From the NCBI GenBank assembly GCA_039810585.1, contig JBDHXF010000015.1, forward strand, positions 5,097 to 69,096: a stretch of DNA of 64,000 nucleotides, written 5' to 3'. Position numbers and translations under genes: made by a program. Below the pieces are notes generated by a model. It did no database searches and was not told the origin of the DNA. It saw nothing but the letters and a program-made list of their open reading frames with translations. This DNA comes from JBBATK01 sp039810585 (GTDB lineage: Bacteria; Bacteroidota; Ignavibacteria; Kapaibacteriales; NICIL-2). Shown here piece by piece: positions 54,169-63,089 of the stretch (positions within the stretch are counted from its first letter, which is position 1; the number at the start of each line of letters is the position of its first letter).

Positions 54169-56274
54169 ATGTCCTTGAAAGGTACCGTTCGCAGATATCT
54201 GATCATCGCATTACCACTCGTTTTTGTTGGATTTCTTCTCTATCCAACTTGGCGTGTCAGCTCTCTTGAAAAAGAGCGCAGCGCCATCGACACCAGCGTC
54301 GACAAAAACGCACTGGCTAACTGGGATCAGAAATATTCGGAAACATTGAAAAACAATCGCCAACAGGCACTCAAGCTGGGTCTGGACCTGCGTGGTGGAA
54401 TGTATGTGACCCTTGAGGTCGATGCAGTTAAGCTGCTTGAAGAAGCAGCAGATAAGAATGCCAGAGAAGATGAGGCGTTTAAGCAAGTTATTGCAAAAAC
54501 GCGTCAACTGTCGGAAACCAGTGATGAACCGGTGATCGACATATTCAAGCGCACCTTCAACGAAATCGCAAAGCCGCAGGGAAAAACGCTCATCAATTAC
54601 TATTCCCTGGCTGACATTAAAGAGATTTCTGAAGACAAGATCTTAGCCAAACTCACCCGCGACATCGACGAAGCGGTTGACCAGGCCTTGCAGGTTATTC
54701 GTTCCCGCGTTGACAAATTCGGCGTGGCAGAACCAACCATTCAAAAACAAGGATCACGGCGCATTTTGCTTGAGTTACCGGGTGTGCAAGACGAAGCCCA
54801 AATGCGTGAGCTTATTGAGCACACAGCACGTTTGGATTTCAAACTTGTTCGTGGCGGTGGCGACGTATTGCGCGCCTTCCTGAGCATCGACGAGTATCTT
54901 GAGCGCCTTAACGAAGGCAAGCAAGGAATGGCTAGTGATTCGTTAAAGCAGGATTCAACAAAGACTGACTCTACGGCTTTGGCTGCAAATTCAGCAACAG
55001 TGAAGTCTGACTCTGTAAAGCAGGCAGACTCAACTGCTATGGCAGCGAAGGACAGCGGAAAGTCGAAGGATCCCTATGCCGGTTTATCAGACGAGCAGAA
55101 GCGCGCCAAGTATTTGAAGGAGCACCCCTTCACATCGTTGTTTGCGTCGGAATTCCTGGTGGACAAGAAGTCTCGTCCCCAAGAGTTTTCCTTCCTTAAG
55201 GAAATAATCCCGAATCTGCCTCCGAGTGCCGACTACTTCTATCGCACAAGCGAAAAGAACAAGAAGATCATTCTGAACTACCTCAAGCGTGATGATATTC
55301 GTCACTTACTTCCCGGTGATTTAGAAGTTGTGGTAGATGCCAAACCTATTCGCGGAACGGAAAAGACACCCGATCCGGTGTACGGCATGTACGTTGTCAA
55401 GCGTGAATCGGAATTGACCGGCGAAGTGATTGTTGACGCCTATGAGAATTTCGACCCTTCAACCAATCGTCCTATCGTCGACATGCAAATGAACGATGAT
55501 GGTTCCGATCGTTGGGCTCGCATTACCGGCGCCAATGTTGGCAAGCGCATCGCTATTGTGTTGGACGGCGAAGTGTACAGCGCACCAACGGTTATCAACA
55601 AGATCACCGGCGGACGTTCACAGATTACGGGTATGGCGAACATCGAAGAAGCCAAACTGCTCAAGATTATCCTCAAGGCCGGCGCTCTGAAGGCTCCGGT
55701 AAAAATCATCGAAGAGCGCTTGGTTGGTCCGTCACTTGGTGAAGACTCGATTAAGTATGGCATGTGGGCATCGGTTATTGCCTTTGTCTTGGTGGTGTTG
55801 TTTATGACGGTGTATTACTCAACCGCCGGAATCGTAGCCAATGTTGCCATGATGATCAACGTTTCGTTGAACATCGCAGCACTGGCGGCATTCGGTGGAA
55901 CACTATCACTTCCGGGTATTGCGGGTATTATTCTGACGATTGGTCTGGCGGTTGACGCCAACATCATCATCTTCGAACGTATTCGCGAGGAAATTTATCA
56001 TGGTCGAACGTTGCGTGCTGCGGTAGACGAAGGTTTCAAGCATGCATTACCGCCGATTATTGACTCCCACGTGTCGACCTTTATTACCGCATTCATCTTA
56101 ATGTATTTTGGCTATGGCCCTATCAAGGGATTCGCAGTCACTCTCATGATCGGTATTTTCTCGACACTGTTTACCGGTATCATTGTCTCGAAGTCTATCA
56201 TCGAGGTCATTATCACGCGCAAGCCGGGTGCTCATTTGAGTTTTGGTGAGCACGCTATCAGTCACCATTCATAA
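54169..56274 (+). CDS. secD: Protein translocase subunit SecD
   Basis: A 701-residue membrane protein that, with SecF, uses the proton gradient to pull exported proteins out of the SecYEG channel. It has one N-terminal helix (about 9-27), the periplasmic D1 domain opening LGLDLRGGMYVTLEVD, and a long periplasmic region. Five helices lie in the last 180 residues, with conserved segments GGRSQITG, GGTLSLPGIAGIILTIGLAVDANIII and FERIREE. Residues of about 250-305 form a low-complexity insert of Asp/Ser/Thr/Lys/Ala repeats (STKTDSTALAA, DSVKQADSTAMAA) in the periplasmic part. SecF starts 19 bases downstream. Most Bacteroidota fuse SecD and SecF; here they are separate. Confidence 0.95.
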   Translation: MSLKGTVRRYLIIALPLVFVGFLLYPTWRVSSLEKERSAIDTSVDKNALANWDQKYSETLKNNRQQALKLGLDLRGGMYVTLEVDAVKLLEEAADKNAREDEAFKQVIAKTRQLSETSDEPVIDIFKRTFNEIAKPQGKTLINYYSLADIKEISEDKILAKLTRDIDEAVDQALQVIRSRVDKFGVAEPTIQKQGSRRILLELPGVQDEAQMRELIEHTARLDFKLVRGGGDVLRAFLSIDEYLERLNEGKQGMASDSLKQDSTKTDSTALAANSATVKSDSVKQADSTAMAAKDSGKSKDPYAGLSDEQKRAKYLKEHPFTSLFASEFLVDKKSRPQEFSFLKEIIPNLPPSADYFYRTSEKNKKIILNYLKRDDIRHLLPGDLEVVVDAKPIRGTEKTPDPVYGMYVVKRESELTGEVIVDAYENFDPSTNRPIVDMQMNDDGSDRWARITGANVGKRIAIVLDGEVYSAPTVINKITGGRSQITGMANIEEAKLLKIILKAGALKAPVKIIEERLVGPSLGEDSIKYGMWASVIAFVLVVLFMTVYYSTAGIVANVAMMINVSLNIAALAAFGGTLSLPGIAGIILTIGLAVDANIIIFERIREEIYHGRTLRAAVDEGFKHALPPIIDSHVSTFITAFILMYFGYGPIKGFAVTLMIGIFSTLFTGIIVSKSIIEVIITRKPGAHLSFGEHAISHHS

Positions 56275-56293
56275 TCTGTAACTGAGGAAAACC

Positions 56294-57250
56294 ATGGAAT
56301 TTTTCGGTAAAACAAAAATTGACTTTTTAAATAAGCGAAAGTTCTTCTTCTTTCTCTCGATTGCATTGAATGTTGTGGGTCTTGGGCTGGCAGCATTTGG
56401 CATTCGGATGGGTATTGACTTCAAGGGAGGAAGTGAAGTTGCTGTATCGTTCACTAATCCGCAACAAACGGCTGTTATTCGCGACATCGTTGCGAAGGCC
56501 GGCTTTCAGAACGCTGAAATCAAATCGTACGGAAAGCCGACAGATTTTCTTATCCGCGTCTCGGACGTAGCGGTGACCGGACATGAGAAGCCATCAGCAA
56601 CAATCATCTCGTCTCTCCAAAAAGCCTTCCCAAACGAAAAGATCACTGTACAGAAAGACGATCTTATCGGACCGAAGGTTGGTTCTGAACTTCGCAATAA
56701 GGCCTTACTGGCACTTATCATTGCCGTGATTGCCATCTTGATCTACATTGCCTTCCGCTTTGAGTTCATCTATGGCCTTGGTGCGGTGATCGCTCTTATT
56801 CACGACGTGTGTATTTCATTTGGGATGGTGATCATCTTTCAGAAGTTGGAAATCCTCAATTTGGAATTCAACATGGGTGTGCTTGCGGCGTTGTTGACAG
56901 TGGCTGGTTTCTCGATCAACGATACCGTGATCATTTTCGATCGTATTCGCGAGAACAGAGTGAGGCACAAGGGACTTTCGTTGATCTCTTTAATGAACTT
57001 GTCGATCAACGAAACCCTCAGCAGAACCATCAATACGGTTGTAACGGTGATCTTAGTACTTGTCACCATCTTGGTTCTTGGTGGCGAAGCTTTGCACGGC
57101 TTTGCATTTACCATGCTGGTGGGTATCATTACCGGCACCTATTCATCGATTTACATTGCAAGTGCCTTTGTGGTGTGGTTTCTTGAAACGGTTCGCAAAG
57201 AAGATCTTGAGACCCCGTATCAAAAAGAACTTGCTGCTTCGCGCGCTTAA
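56294..57250 (+). CDS. secF: Protein translocase subunit SecF
   Basis: The 318-residue partner of SecD. Six membrane helices flank a short periplasmic domain. The family marks GIRMGIDFKGGSEVAV, VGSELRNKALLALIIAVIAI, FSINDTVIIFDRIRENR and NLSINETLSRTINTVVTVIL are all present. A GAGGAAAA sequence precedes the ATG. It lies 19 bases after secD and 14 bases before the STAS gene, so all three are probably one transcript. Confidence 0.95.
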   Translation: MEFFGKTKIDFLNKRKFFFFLSIALNVVGLGLAAFGIRMGIDFKGGSEVAVSFTNPQQTAVIRDIVAKAGFQNAEIKSYGKPTDFLIRVSDVAVTGHEKPSATIISSLQKAFPNEKITVQKDDLIGPKVGSELRNKALLALIIAVIAILIYIAFRFEFIYGLGAVIALIHDVCISFGMVIIFQKLEILNLEFNMGVLAALLTVAGFSINDTVIIFDRIRENRVRHKGLSLISLMNLSINETLSRTINTVVTVILVLVTILVLGGEALHGFAFTMLVGIITGTYSSIYIASAFVVWFLETVRKEDLETPYQKELAASRA

Positions 57251-57264
57251 TATAACGACGTATC

Positions 57265-57573
57265 ATGAGCTCAACACCTGCAGAAACGGTCATTCATCTT
57301 CCAGCCAAAGTATTGGGTGGTGCAGATGCTGTTACGTTTTCGGAACATCTTCGTTCGCTCGTTGCTGAAGGTCACACGTCTGTTGTTGTCGATTTAGCCG
57401 CAGTCGAAGTGATGAACAGCTCAGGATTGGGTATGTTGGTTGCAGGCCACAGCACCTTACGTCGGGCAGGTGGCTCTCTCAGCTTTCGCAACATTCCGGA
57501 AACTGTGCAGACCCTGCTTCGAATGACGCACTTAGATACTGTTTTTCAATTGTCAAATGGAACACGATCCTAA
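57265..57573 (+). CDS. STAS-domain anti-sigma factor antagonist
   Basis: A 102-residue single STAS domain like SpoIIAA/RsbV. The phosphorylation loop VMNSSGLGMLV is at about 49-59, with S52 in place of the regulatory Ser. These proteins bind an anti-sigma kinase and are switched by phosphorylation. No kinase or partner lies next to it, so the circuit is not defined here. It follows secF closely, which may be only shared transcription. A hairpin follows at 57612. Confidence 0.82.
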   Translation: MSSTPAETVIHLPAKVLGGADAVTFSEHLRSLVAEGHTSVVVDLAAVEVMNSSGLGMLVAGHSTLRRAGGSLSFRNIPETVQTLLRMTHLDTVFQLSNGTRS

Positions 57574-57611
57574 AAAGGTCGGACGGTACATTAGCTTGCT
57601 TTTATAACCTT

Positions 57612-57644
57612 AAGCTCCGGTAGCCTTCGCAACCGGAGCTTTCT
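57612..57644 (+). terminator. Hairpin terminator after the secDF-STAS operon
   Basis: AAGCTCCGGT pairs with ACCGGAGCTT around a 10-base loop, followed by TCTTAT. The T-tract is short, so termination may be partial, allowing read-through into purA 19 bases on. Confidence 0.6.
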
Positions 57645-57659
57645 TATGCTGTATCAATC

Positions 57660-58934
57660 ATGAGTGTTAGCATTGTTGTTGGTGCCCAATGGGGCGATGA
57701 AGGAAAGGGAAAAATTGTCGACGTCCTTAGTGCCGATACGGACATCGTAGCACGATATCAAGGGGGAGCCAACGCTGGGCACACCTTAGTGCATCAAGGA
57801 AAGAAGACTGTTCTTCACCTCATTCCGTCCGGGATTCTTCGCGACGGCGTTCAGTGTGTGATCGGTAATGGTGTGGTTGTCGACCCAGTTGCTCTTCGAG
57901 AGGAAATAAGCATGCTCGAGGCGGCCGGGGTAAGTGTAAAGGGGCGATTGTTCATCAGTCACAAAGCGCACCTGATCATGCCCTACCACAAGCTCTTGGA
58001 TCAAGTTCGCGAACAGAGTAGTTCGTCCGCCGCAATCGGCACGACGGGTCGCGGCATCGGTCCGTCATACATCGACAAGTACTCACGTGTGGGTATTCGT
58101 GTGGTAGATCTACTCGATCGCCAGGAATTTGAGGCCAAGCTTCGCGCTAATGTGATGGAGAAGAACGTTGTACTCGAGAAAATCTATGGATCCGCAACTC
58201 TGGATGTGGAGCACATAGTGGCGGAGTATCTGGAATTTGACCAGTACATCGATCCCTATGTGAAGGATACGTCGCTCCTGCTCAACACAGCCTTGCGTGA
58301 GAACAAGAACATTTTAGCTGAAGGCGCACAAGGTGCGTTGCTGGATGTTGACCATGGAACCTATCCCTTTGTGACGAGCTCAAACCCCACAAGTGGCGGA
58401 GCCTGTACGGGCTTGGGTATTCCGCCAACGGCAGTACATCGCATTGTAGGCTTGGTCAAAGCATATTCGACGCGGGTTGGTAATGGCCCTTTCCCCACTG
58501 AGCTGCATGATGAGGTAGGCGAAAGACTACGCTCAGTAGGCGCGGAATTTGGGGCAACAACCGGACGTCCTCGCCGCTGTGGCTGGTTGGATTTAGTAGC
58601 TCTGCGTTATTCTGTTTTGGTGAACGGTATCTCTGAGATTGCGCTCACGAAGCTCGACGTCTTAAGTGCCTTCGATGAGCTCAAGGTCTGCGTTGCCTAC
58701 GCAGAAGGCGGGAAGGAACTACGGAGTTTTCCTGCTAGCGTACACAGTCTTGATACCGTAACACCGGTCTACCAGAGCTTTGCAGGTTGGAACTGTAGCT
58801 TAGATGGCATCCGCTCATACGGCGAGCTGCCCCAGCAGGCGCAGTCTTACATTCGTTTTATTGAGGACTTTGTCGGTGCGCCCGTACGTATCGTTTCGAC
58901 GAGTCCGGATCGCGAGGGTACAATTATCCGGTAG
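57660..58934 (+). CDS. purA: Adenylosuccinate synthetase
   Basis: Joins IMP and aspartate with GTP to make adenylosuccinate, the committed step to AMP. The 424-residue length is standard. It begins VVGAQWGDEGKGKIVD with the catalytic Asp13, then QGGANAGHTLV with the catalytic His. GTTGRGIGPSYIDK, LAEGAQGALLDVDHGTYPFVTS, GPFPTE and TTGRPRRCGW follow. All the family blocks are intact. A strong terminator follows. Confidence 0.97.
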   Translation: MSVSIVVGAQWGDEGKGKIVDVLSADTDIVARYQGGANAGHTLVHQGKKTVLHLIPSGILRDGVQCVIGNGVVVDPVALREEISMLEAAGVSVKGRLFISHKAHLIMPYHKLLDQVREQSSSSAAIGTTGRGIGPSYIDKYSRVGIRVVDLLDRQEFEAKLRANVMEKNVVLEKIYGSATLDVEHIVAEYLEFDQYIDPYVKDTSLLLNTALRENKNILAEGAQGALLDVDHGTYPFVTSSNPTSGGACTGLGIPPTAVHRIVGLVKAYSTRVGNGPFPTELHDEVGERLRSVGAEFGATTGRPRRCGWLDLVALRYSVLVNGISEIALTKLDVLSAFDELKVCVAYAEGGKELRSFPASVHSLDTVTPVYQSFAGWNCSLDGIRSYGELPQQAQSYIRFIEDFVGAPVRIVSTSPDREGTIIR

Positions 58935-58956
58935 CCTGCGTCCAGCTTTTAAGCAC

Positions 58957-58991
58957 AAAGGGCAAAGCCATGGTTGGCTTTGCCCTTTTTT
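58957..58991 (+). terminator. Rho-independent terminator of purA
   Basis: AAAGGGCAAAGCCA pairs with TGGCTTTGCCCTTT around a 4-base loop and runs into TTTTTT, 23 bases past the purA stop. Confidence 0.9.
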
Positions 58992-59067
58992 CTTTGGCGA
59001 CAGCGATGCGGAGCTGCGCTGCACTCAATGTATTCTTCATCAATGGCGCAGGTAGTCTCTCGACCTG

Positions 59068-59874
59068 TTAGCGCAGAATGCGCCTGTGTATTATTCGGCC
59101 CTTAGCGTCAACAAGGCAAAGATCATACATCCCTGCAGTTAGCTGACTGCAGTCTATCGGTCCATCCGTTTGACCTTCGCCGGCAACCTGCCCGAGCGTT
59201 GAATAGAGTCGATAGGATGTGATGACCGCATTCTCACCGAGCATAAGATTGGCACGTTGAATCCAGCCTCCCGAAGGAACCAGAATGCCGTTTGCAGGTG
59301 TGGACTCGTCATTTCCACTATAATTCACAGCGCCTGCGGCGCCGTTGAGGTTGTAGTAGGCAATAATGCGGTACGACTCGAGGTTCCAGGCAGCGCCACT
59401 AATCGTATCAGCACGACGACTGTCCAACACTACCCGCTTAATGGTACCGCCCAGGAGATCGCTGATAACGATAGAATCGATGTCGCTATCAAGTGGATAG
59501 GTCCAGTAAAAGACAATAGTATTACCACGAGAGTTATCCGTGGACGGTGTCATGATCAGATGAAAGGTATCGCTGAAAACGGGCGTGTCCTTAAACGGCC
59601 GAAAGTCACTGTATGCGGCATAGCCCTGGCCGTTATCACTAAACGTAAGCAACGCTTGCAGCTGCATCGGTGAGGGCGGGAATCCCGGAACTGCAAATTC
59701 GTTGAGCGACGGATCAAGCCCGTAGGTAGCCGTGCTATCCAGACCAAAGCGTACGGAAGCGATGTTTCCGTTTTCGTTTTTGAGGCTGACGATGGTCTCA
59801 ATGTGATTGGGCTGAGCGGACAGAGCGGTCAGCGCCATGAGACCGATTGTTATGAAGGAAGCAATGTATCGCAT
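59068..59874 (-). CDS. Secreted protein with T9SS-like C-terminus
   Basis: A 268-residue exported protein with a signal peptide (RYIASFITIGLMALTALSAQ). GGAGAG precedes the ATG at 59874. The mature chain is beta-rich, without a recognised domain (FGLDSTATYGLDPSLNE, GFPPSPMQLQALL). The last 60 residues (SYRLYSTLGQVAGEGQ... GMYDLCLVDAKGRIIHRRIL) fit a type IX sorting domain in their strand pattern. The PNP motif is missing and ILRK-type ending replaced by ILR. A similar FGLDSTATxGxDxxFGE segment is common to surface proteins of this phylum. It lies behind the terminator of the gene at 59942-63052. Confidence 0.65.
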   Translation of the reverse strand: MRYIASFITIGLMALTALSAQPNHIETIVSLKNENGNIASVRFGLDSTATYGLDPSLNEFAVPGFPPSPMQLQALLTFSDNGQGYAAYSDFRPFKDTPVFSDTFHLIMTPSTDNSRGNTIVFYWTYPLDSDIDSIVISDLLGGTIKRVVLDSRRADTISGAAWNLESYRIIAYYNLNGAAGAVNYSGNDESTPANGILVPSGGWIQRANLMLGENAVITSYRLYSTLGQVAGEGQTDGPIDCSQLTAGMYDLCLVDAKGRIIHRRILR

Positions 59875-59890
59875 GTAGTCTCTCCAAATA

Positions 59891-59921
59891 AAAATGGGCA
59901 ACGGTAAAAACCGTTGCCCAT
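59891..59921 (-). terminator. Rho-independent terminator after the 1036-residue secreted protein
   Basis: ATGGGCAACGGT (59894-59905) pairs with ACCGTTGCCCAT (59910-59921) around an AAAA loop. On the minus strand it continues as TTTTATTTGG. The stop of the upstream gene is at 59942. Confidence 0.85.
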
Positions 59922-59941
59922 TGATGAATAACTGTCGTTTC

Positions 59942-62900
59942 TTAGCGGACGATATTAATCTTCTGCGTGGAAACGAAATCGTTAGCAACGATCTTCACGA
60001 TGTAGGAACCATTGATGAGTTCCGATGCGTTAATCGAAGCGCTGTGATCACCCTTAAGAGCAAAACCATTGAAGATGGTAGAGATCTCTTGGCCCATTGC
60101 GTTGTAGAGTTTCACGCTGACATTTTGATTTTCAGGAACACTGAAGTTCACGGTAGCGTGATCGATAGCCGGGTTCGGGCTAACAGTCATCGAGTAGTTA
60201 ACAACCGACATTGTGCTGTTCATCAAACGGATGTTGCGCACGTTTTCGTCGTTAATAACAACGGTGTTAGCATTGATGCTCGGGTCGAAAGTTCCAAGAA
60301 CAACACCTGTTTCGTTGTCAACAACGGTGTAAGCGGTTCTGGAATTACCAATGCTCAAACGAACCGGATACTGAACGCCTTGGAGGCTAACTTCCGGATT
60401 GCTGTTTGAGGTAACGTAGGATTCTGTGGTAGCAAAGCGAGCATCGAACAAACCATACGGAGGAACCGGAGGAAGTTCGAAAGCACCGTTAGCAAGTTGA
60501 GCGCGACCTTCGGTCATGTACAACGTGTTGGTATGAGCTGCTGCATCATTGATGTTCAGCTTAGCGCTTGCATTGAGAATCGATTCACGATCGGTAGCGA
60601 TGATACCCTTGGTGATCGGAGCTGCAAGGTTCAAGTAACCTTCGTCAGACAGCTTCACCCAGTAACCACGTCCCGGTTCGAGTTCTGTCACTTCACGATA
60701 ACCACGATCGGTAACATATCCATAGATACCGCTCAGTTGTGTAGGAGCGACTTGTGTAATACTGACCGGATCGAAGTGAACTTGATCTGATCCAACCGGA
60801 ACAGACAAGGAACCAATGGTATTCCAACCTTGGTACAGGTGAACCGGATAAACATCCTTAGCAATACGCTTTACAAGGATACCGGAGATCACTTGATCGA
60901 TCTTCGTTGGGAAACGCAGGAAGTAGCCATAACCAACTTGAGGATAGTTTTCTTGTTGGTAGTAGGAAATAGCGTACTTGATCGGTTGACCAGGTACAGT
61001 TGGCCACAGCACGCGGTAGTCATTGGTCGACGGGCGAACCGGTAACGATACGAAGTTCCAGCCTGCTTCATAGGTCTCTTGGATCTTAGCGCGCGATGGC
61101 GTGTATTCGATATCGAATGCGGTAATCTTTTGGTCACGAATGGTATAGGACATTCTTTGACCCGGTCCTGGGATCGGGGTTGCTTGACGCATATCGATAC
61201 CAAAGTGTGATCCGTTTTCAATATCGCGGAGGTACAATTGAGCACCATCCGGGAATTGGTTAACATCCCAAGTTAAAACGATAGGATAGTTGAGATCGCC
61301 ACCGGCGTTGAAATGGCATTCATAGACGATGGTGGTGTCTTCAAACACGTTACGAACGTCACGTGATGCATAGACTCCGGTGATGTCACCAAAACCATTG
61401 AGTTGAGCTTTGATATCGTCATCACTTGTATTCTTCGGCGTAGGAATTTGGAAGAAGCGAGCGTAGAAGCTTGATTGATTTAGGGTAGCGTATGCGAATT
61501 CTCCAAACAGTGTATCTACACCGTAGGTAGCACGAAGACCGGTTCCGAACATCAGATCTGCACTTTGTGGTGTCGAAGCTGAATTCGAGACATTAATCAA
61601 CATACCCTTGGCATACTTGTCTTCCGGAGGAGCACCGTTATAGGTTTCATCAGGTGAACGAACAACCAAGAATTCAACGCGCAAGCGAATTGGTGTGAAT
61701 TGAGCTGTAGCCGAACGGAAGGTGATATAACCAACATAACGACCTGCATACTCGTCCGGATTGTTTGGATCCGGAGTATCAATCAATTGGCTTGGGTCGC
61801 AGATAATATCGAAGTTCATCAATGGGTCGATCTGATTTGGTGACGGACCATTTTGAACATCCGGGTAAGCTAAACCGTTCGGTCCGAGAATACCACGATC
61901 GATGTAAGCAATGCGACCAAAACGTGTTTGCGAAGGAATTGGGTTCTTTGAACCGCGTGTCTTAAAGAGCAACCACGGCTTATCGGATTCAACAATGATG
62001 TTGGTTGCACGAACACCGTCCGGTGTGAGCACCACTTGAATTTCGTTGATCGCTTGACCAATGCTTTGTTGAGCATTCGGATCCAACGGAATAATGCGTG
62101 TCATGCTGAACAGAGTGTCAGACAACTGGGTAACGGAAGTTTCGTTCGGGTTACCGGTTGGCTTCGGCAGGAAATCGAATTGGAACTGATCACGGATGTG
62201 ACAGTAGATCATACCCTTTGTAATCGTGTTCACAGCTGCAGGTTCGATACCAATACGGGTATAGTCGATACCGGCAACAACGCGATCTAGCGTTTGAGGC
62301 TGAGGATAATTAATGTCGCCAGGGAACGGTGAGTTCTGAACGGCATTCATGTTGTTATAGTAGATCGAGTCTGTCGTGATGATCAGAGGTGAAGCATCCG
62401 ACACACCAAGACCCGGACGTCCGAGAACTTGGAACTTGATGAACAGCAACGGACGGTAGTCGTATGCATTACAGTCTGCAATTGACGAATCTCCTGTTGG
62501 ATCGAGTGGGCGTGAAGATTCAGCGGAGATGCGAATTCTCTTACCACGCAAACGGTTCGGGTTGTTAGCCGAGATCAAGCCGTTTTGCACTTGGTAGGTT
62601 GAATCGACTGCAACATCCCAGTTGATTTGCCATCCAGCAGCCAACGTAGCGCTATCTGCCGTTTGCATTTGAACGTTCGGATGTTGATTGCGCATCCACG
62701 GTCCGCGTGTTGCGACGCCAACTGGCTTAAGAGCGGTGCTGTCGTACTGCAGCTTGAAATTGAAGCTGTAGATAGGATGCACTTGATACTGACCGCGGCT
62801 ACGCCAGCAGTTCTTCATAAACACGGGAACCAAAATTTCGGTCGGCCCGTTGTCGCCGGCTGCTGTGGCCCAAATACGGCCATCAGGATACCAGCTGTGG

Positions 62901-63052
62901 TTGTAATCGCCCTCACCGCCCACTAAACTTAAGCGGGGCGTCTGAGGAACATACTGTTGCGCATTCACTTGTATAGAGAATGCACAAACTGCAAACAGCG
63001 CGATCGCAAACGCAATGCGACCCACACTGTGCAAGGAATACCCTTTGTACAT
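59942..63052 (-). CDS. Large T9SS surface protein, 1036 residues
   Basis: A secreted protein with a signal peptide (GRIAFAIALFAVCAFSIQVNAQ) and GGAG eight bases before the ATG. The body is beta-rich and unassigned. It has a cysteine pair near residue 83 (MKNCWRSRG) and a region at about 520-600 with the FGTGLRATYGVDTLFGE motif shared by other surface proteins. A tail region around 700-830 holds two AGWNFVSLPVRPS/QGWNTIGSLSVPV-like repeats with a WVKLSDEG end. It finishes with a clear type A sorting domain (MTVSPNPAIDHATVNFSVPENQ... GSYIVKIVANDF). The substrate or role is unknown. It follows the truncated gene at the right edge by 37 bases, probably one operon. Confidence 0.85.
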   Translation of the reverse strand: MYKGYSLHSVGRIAFAIALFAVCAFSIQVNAQQYVPQTPRLSLVGGEGDYNHSWYPDGRIWATAAGDNGPTEILVPVFMKNCWRSRGQYQVHPIYSFNFKLQYDSTALKPVGVATRGPWMRNQHPNVQMQTADSATLAAGWQINWDVAVDSTYQVQNGLISANNPNRLRGKRIRISAESSRPLDPTGDSSIADCNAYDYRPLLFIKFQVLGRPGLGVSDASPLIITTDSIYYNNMNAVQNSPFPGDINYPQPQTLDRVVAGIDYTRIGIEPAAVNTITKGMIYCHIRDQFQFDFLPKPTGNPNETSVTQLSDTLFSMTRIIPLDPNAQQSIGQAINEIQVVLTPDGVRATNIIVESDKPWLLFKTRGSKNPIPSQTRFGRIAYIDRGILGPNGLAYPDVQNGPSPNQIDPLMNFDIICDPSQLIDTPDPNNPDEYAGRYVGYITFRSATAQFTPIRLRVEFLVVRSPDETYNGAPPEDKYAKGMLINVSNSASTPQSADLMFGTGLRATYGVDTLFGEFAYATLNQSSFYARFFQIPTPKNTSDDDIKAQLNGFGDITGVYASRDVRNVFEDTTIVYECHFNAGGDLNYPIVLTWDVNQFPDGAQLYLRDIENGSHFGIDMRQATPIPGPGQRMSYTIRDQKITAFDIEYTPSRAKIQETYEAGWNFVSLPVRPSTNDYRVLWPTVPGQPIKYAISYYQQENYPQVGYGYFLRFPTKIDQVISGILVKRIAKDVYPVHLYQGWNTIGSLSVPVGSDQVHFDPVSITQVAPTQLSGIYGYVTDRGYREVTELEPGRGYWVKLSDEGYLNLAAPITKGIIATDRESILNASAKLNINDAAAHTNTLYMTEGRAQLANGAFELPPVPPYGLFDARFATTESYVTSNSNPEVSLQGVQYPVRLSIGNSRTAYTVVDNETGVVLGTFDPSINANTVVINDENVRNIRLMNSTMSVVNYSMTVSPNPAIDHATVNFSVPENQNVSVKLYNAMGQEISTIFNGFALKGDHSASINASELINGSYIVKIVANDFVSTQKINIVR

Positions 63053-63089
63053 AACTACTCCTGCGTGATAATGAGTAATAAAAATAATA

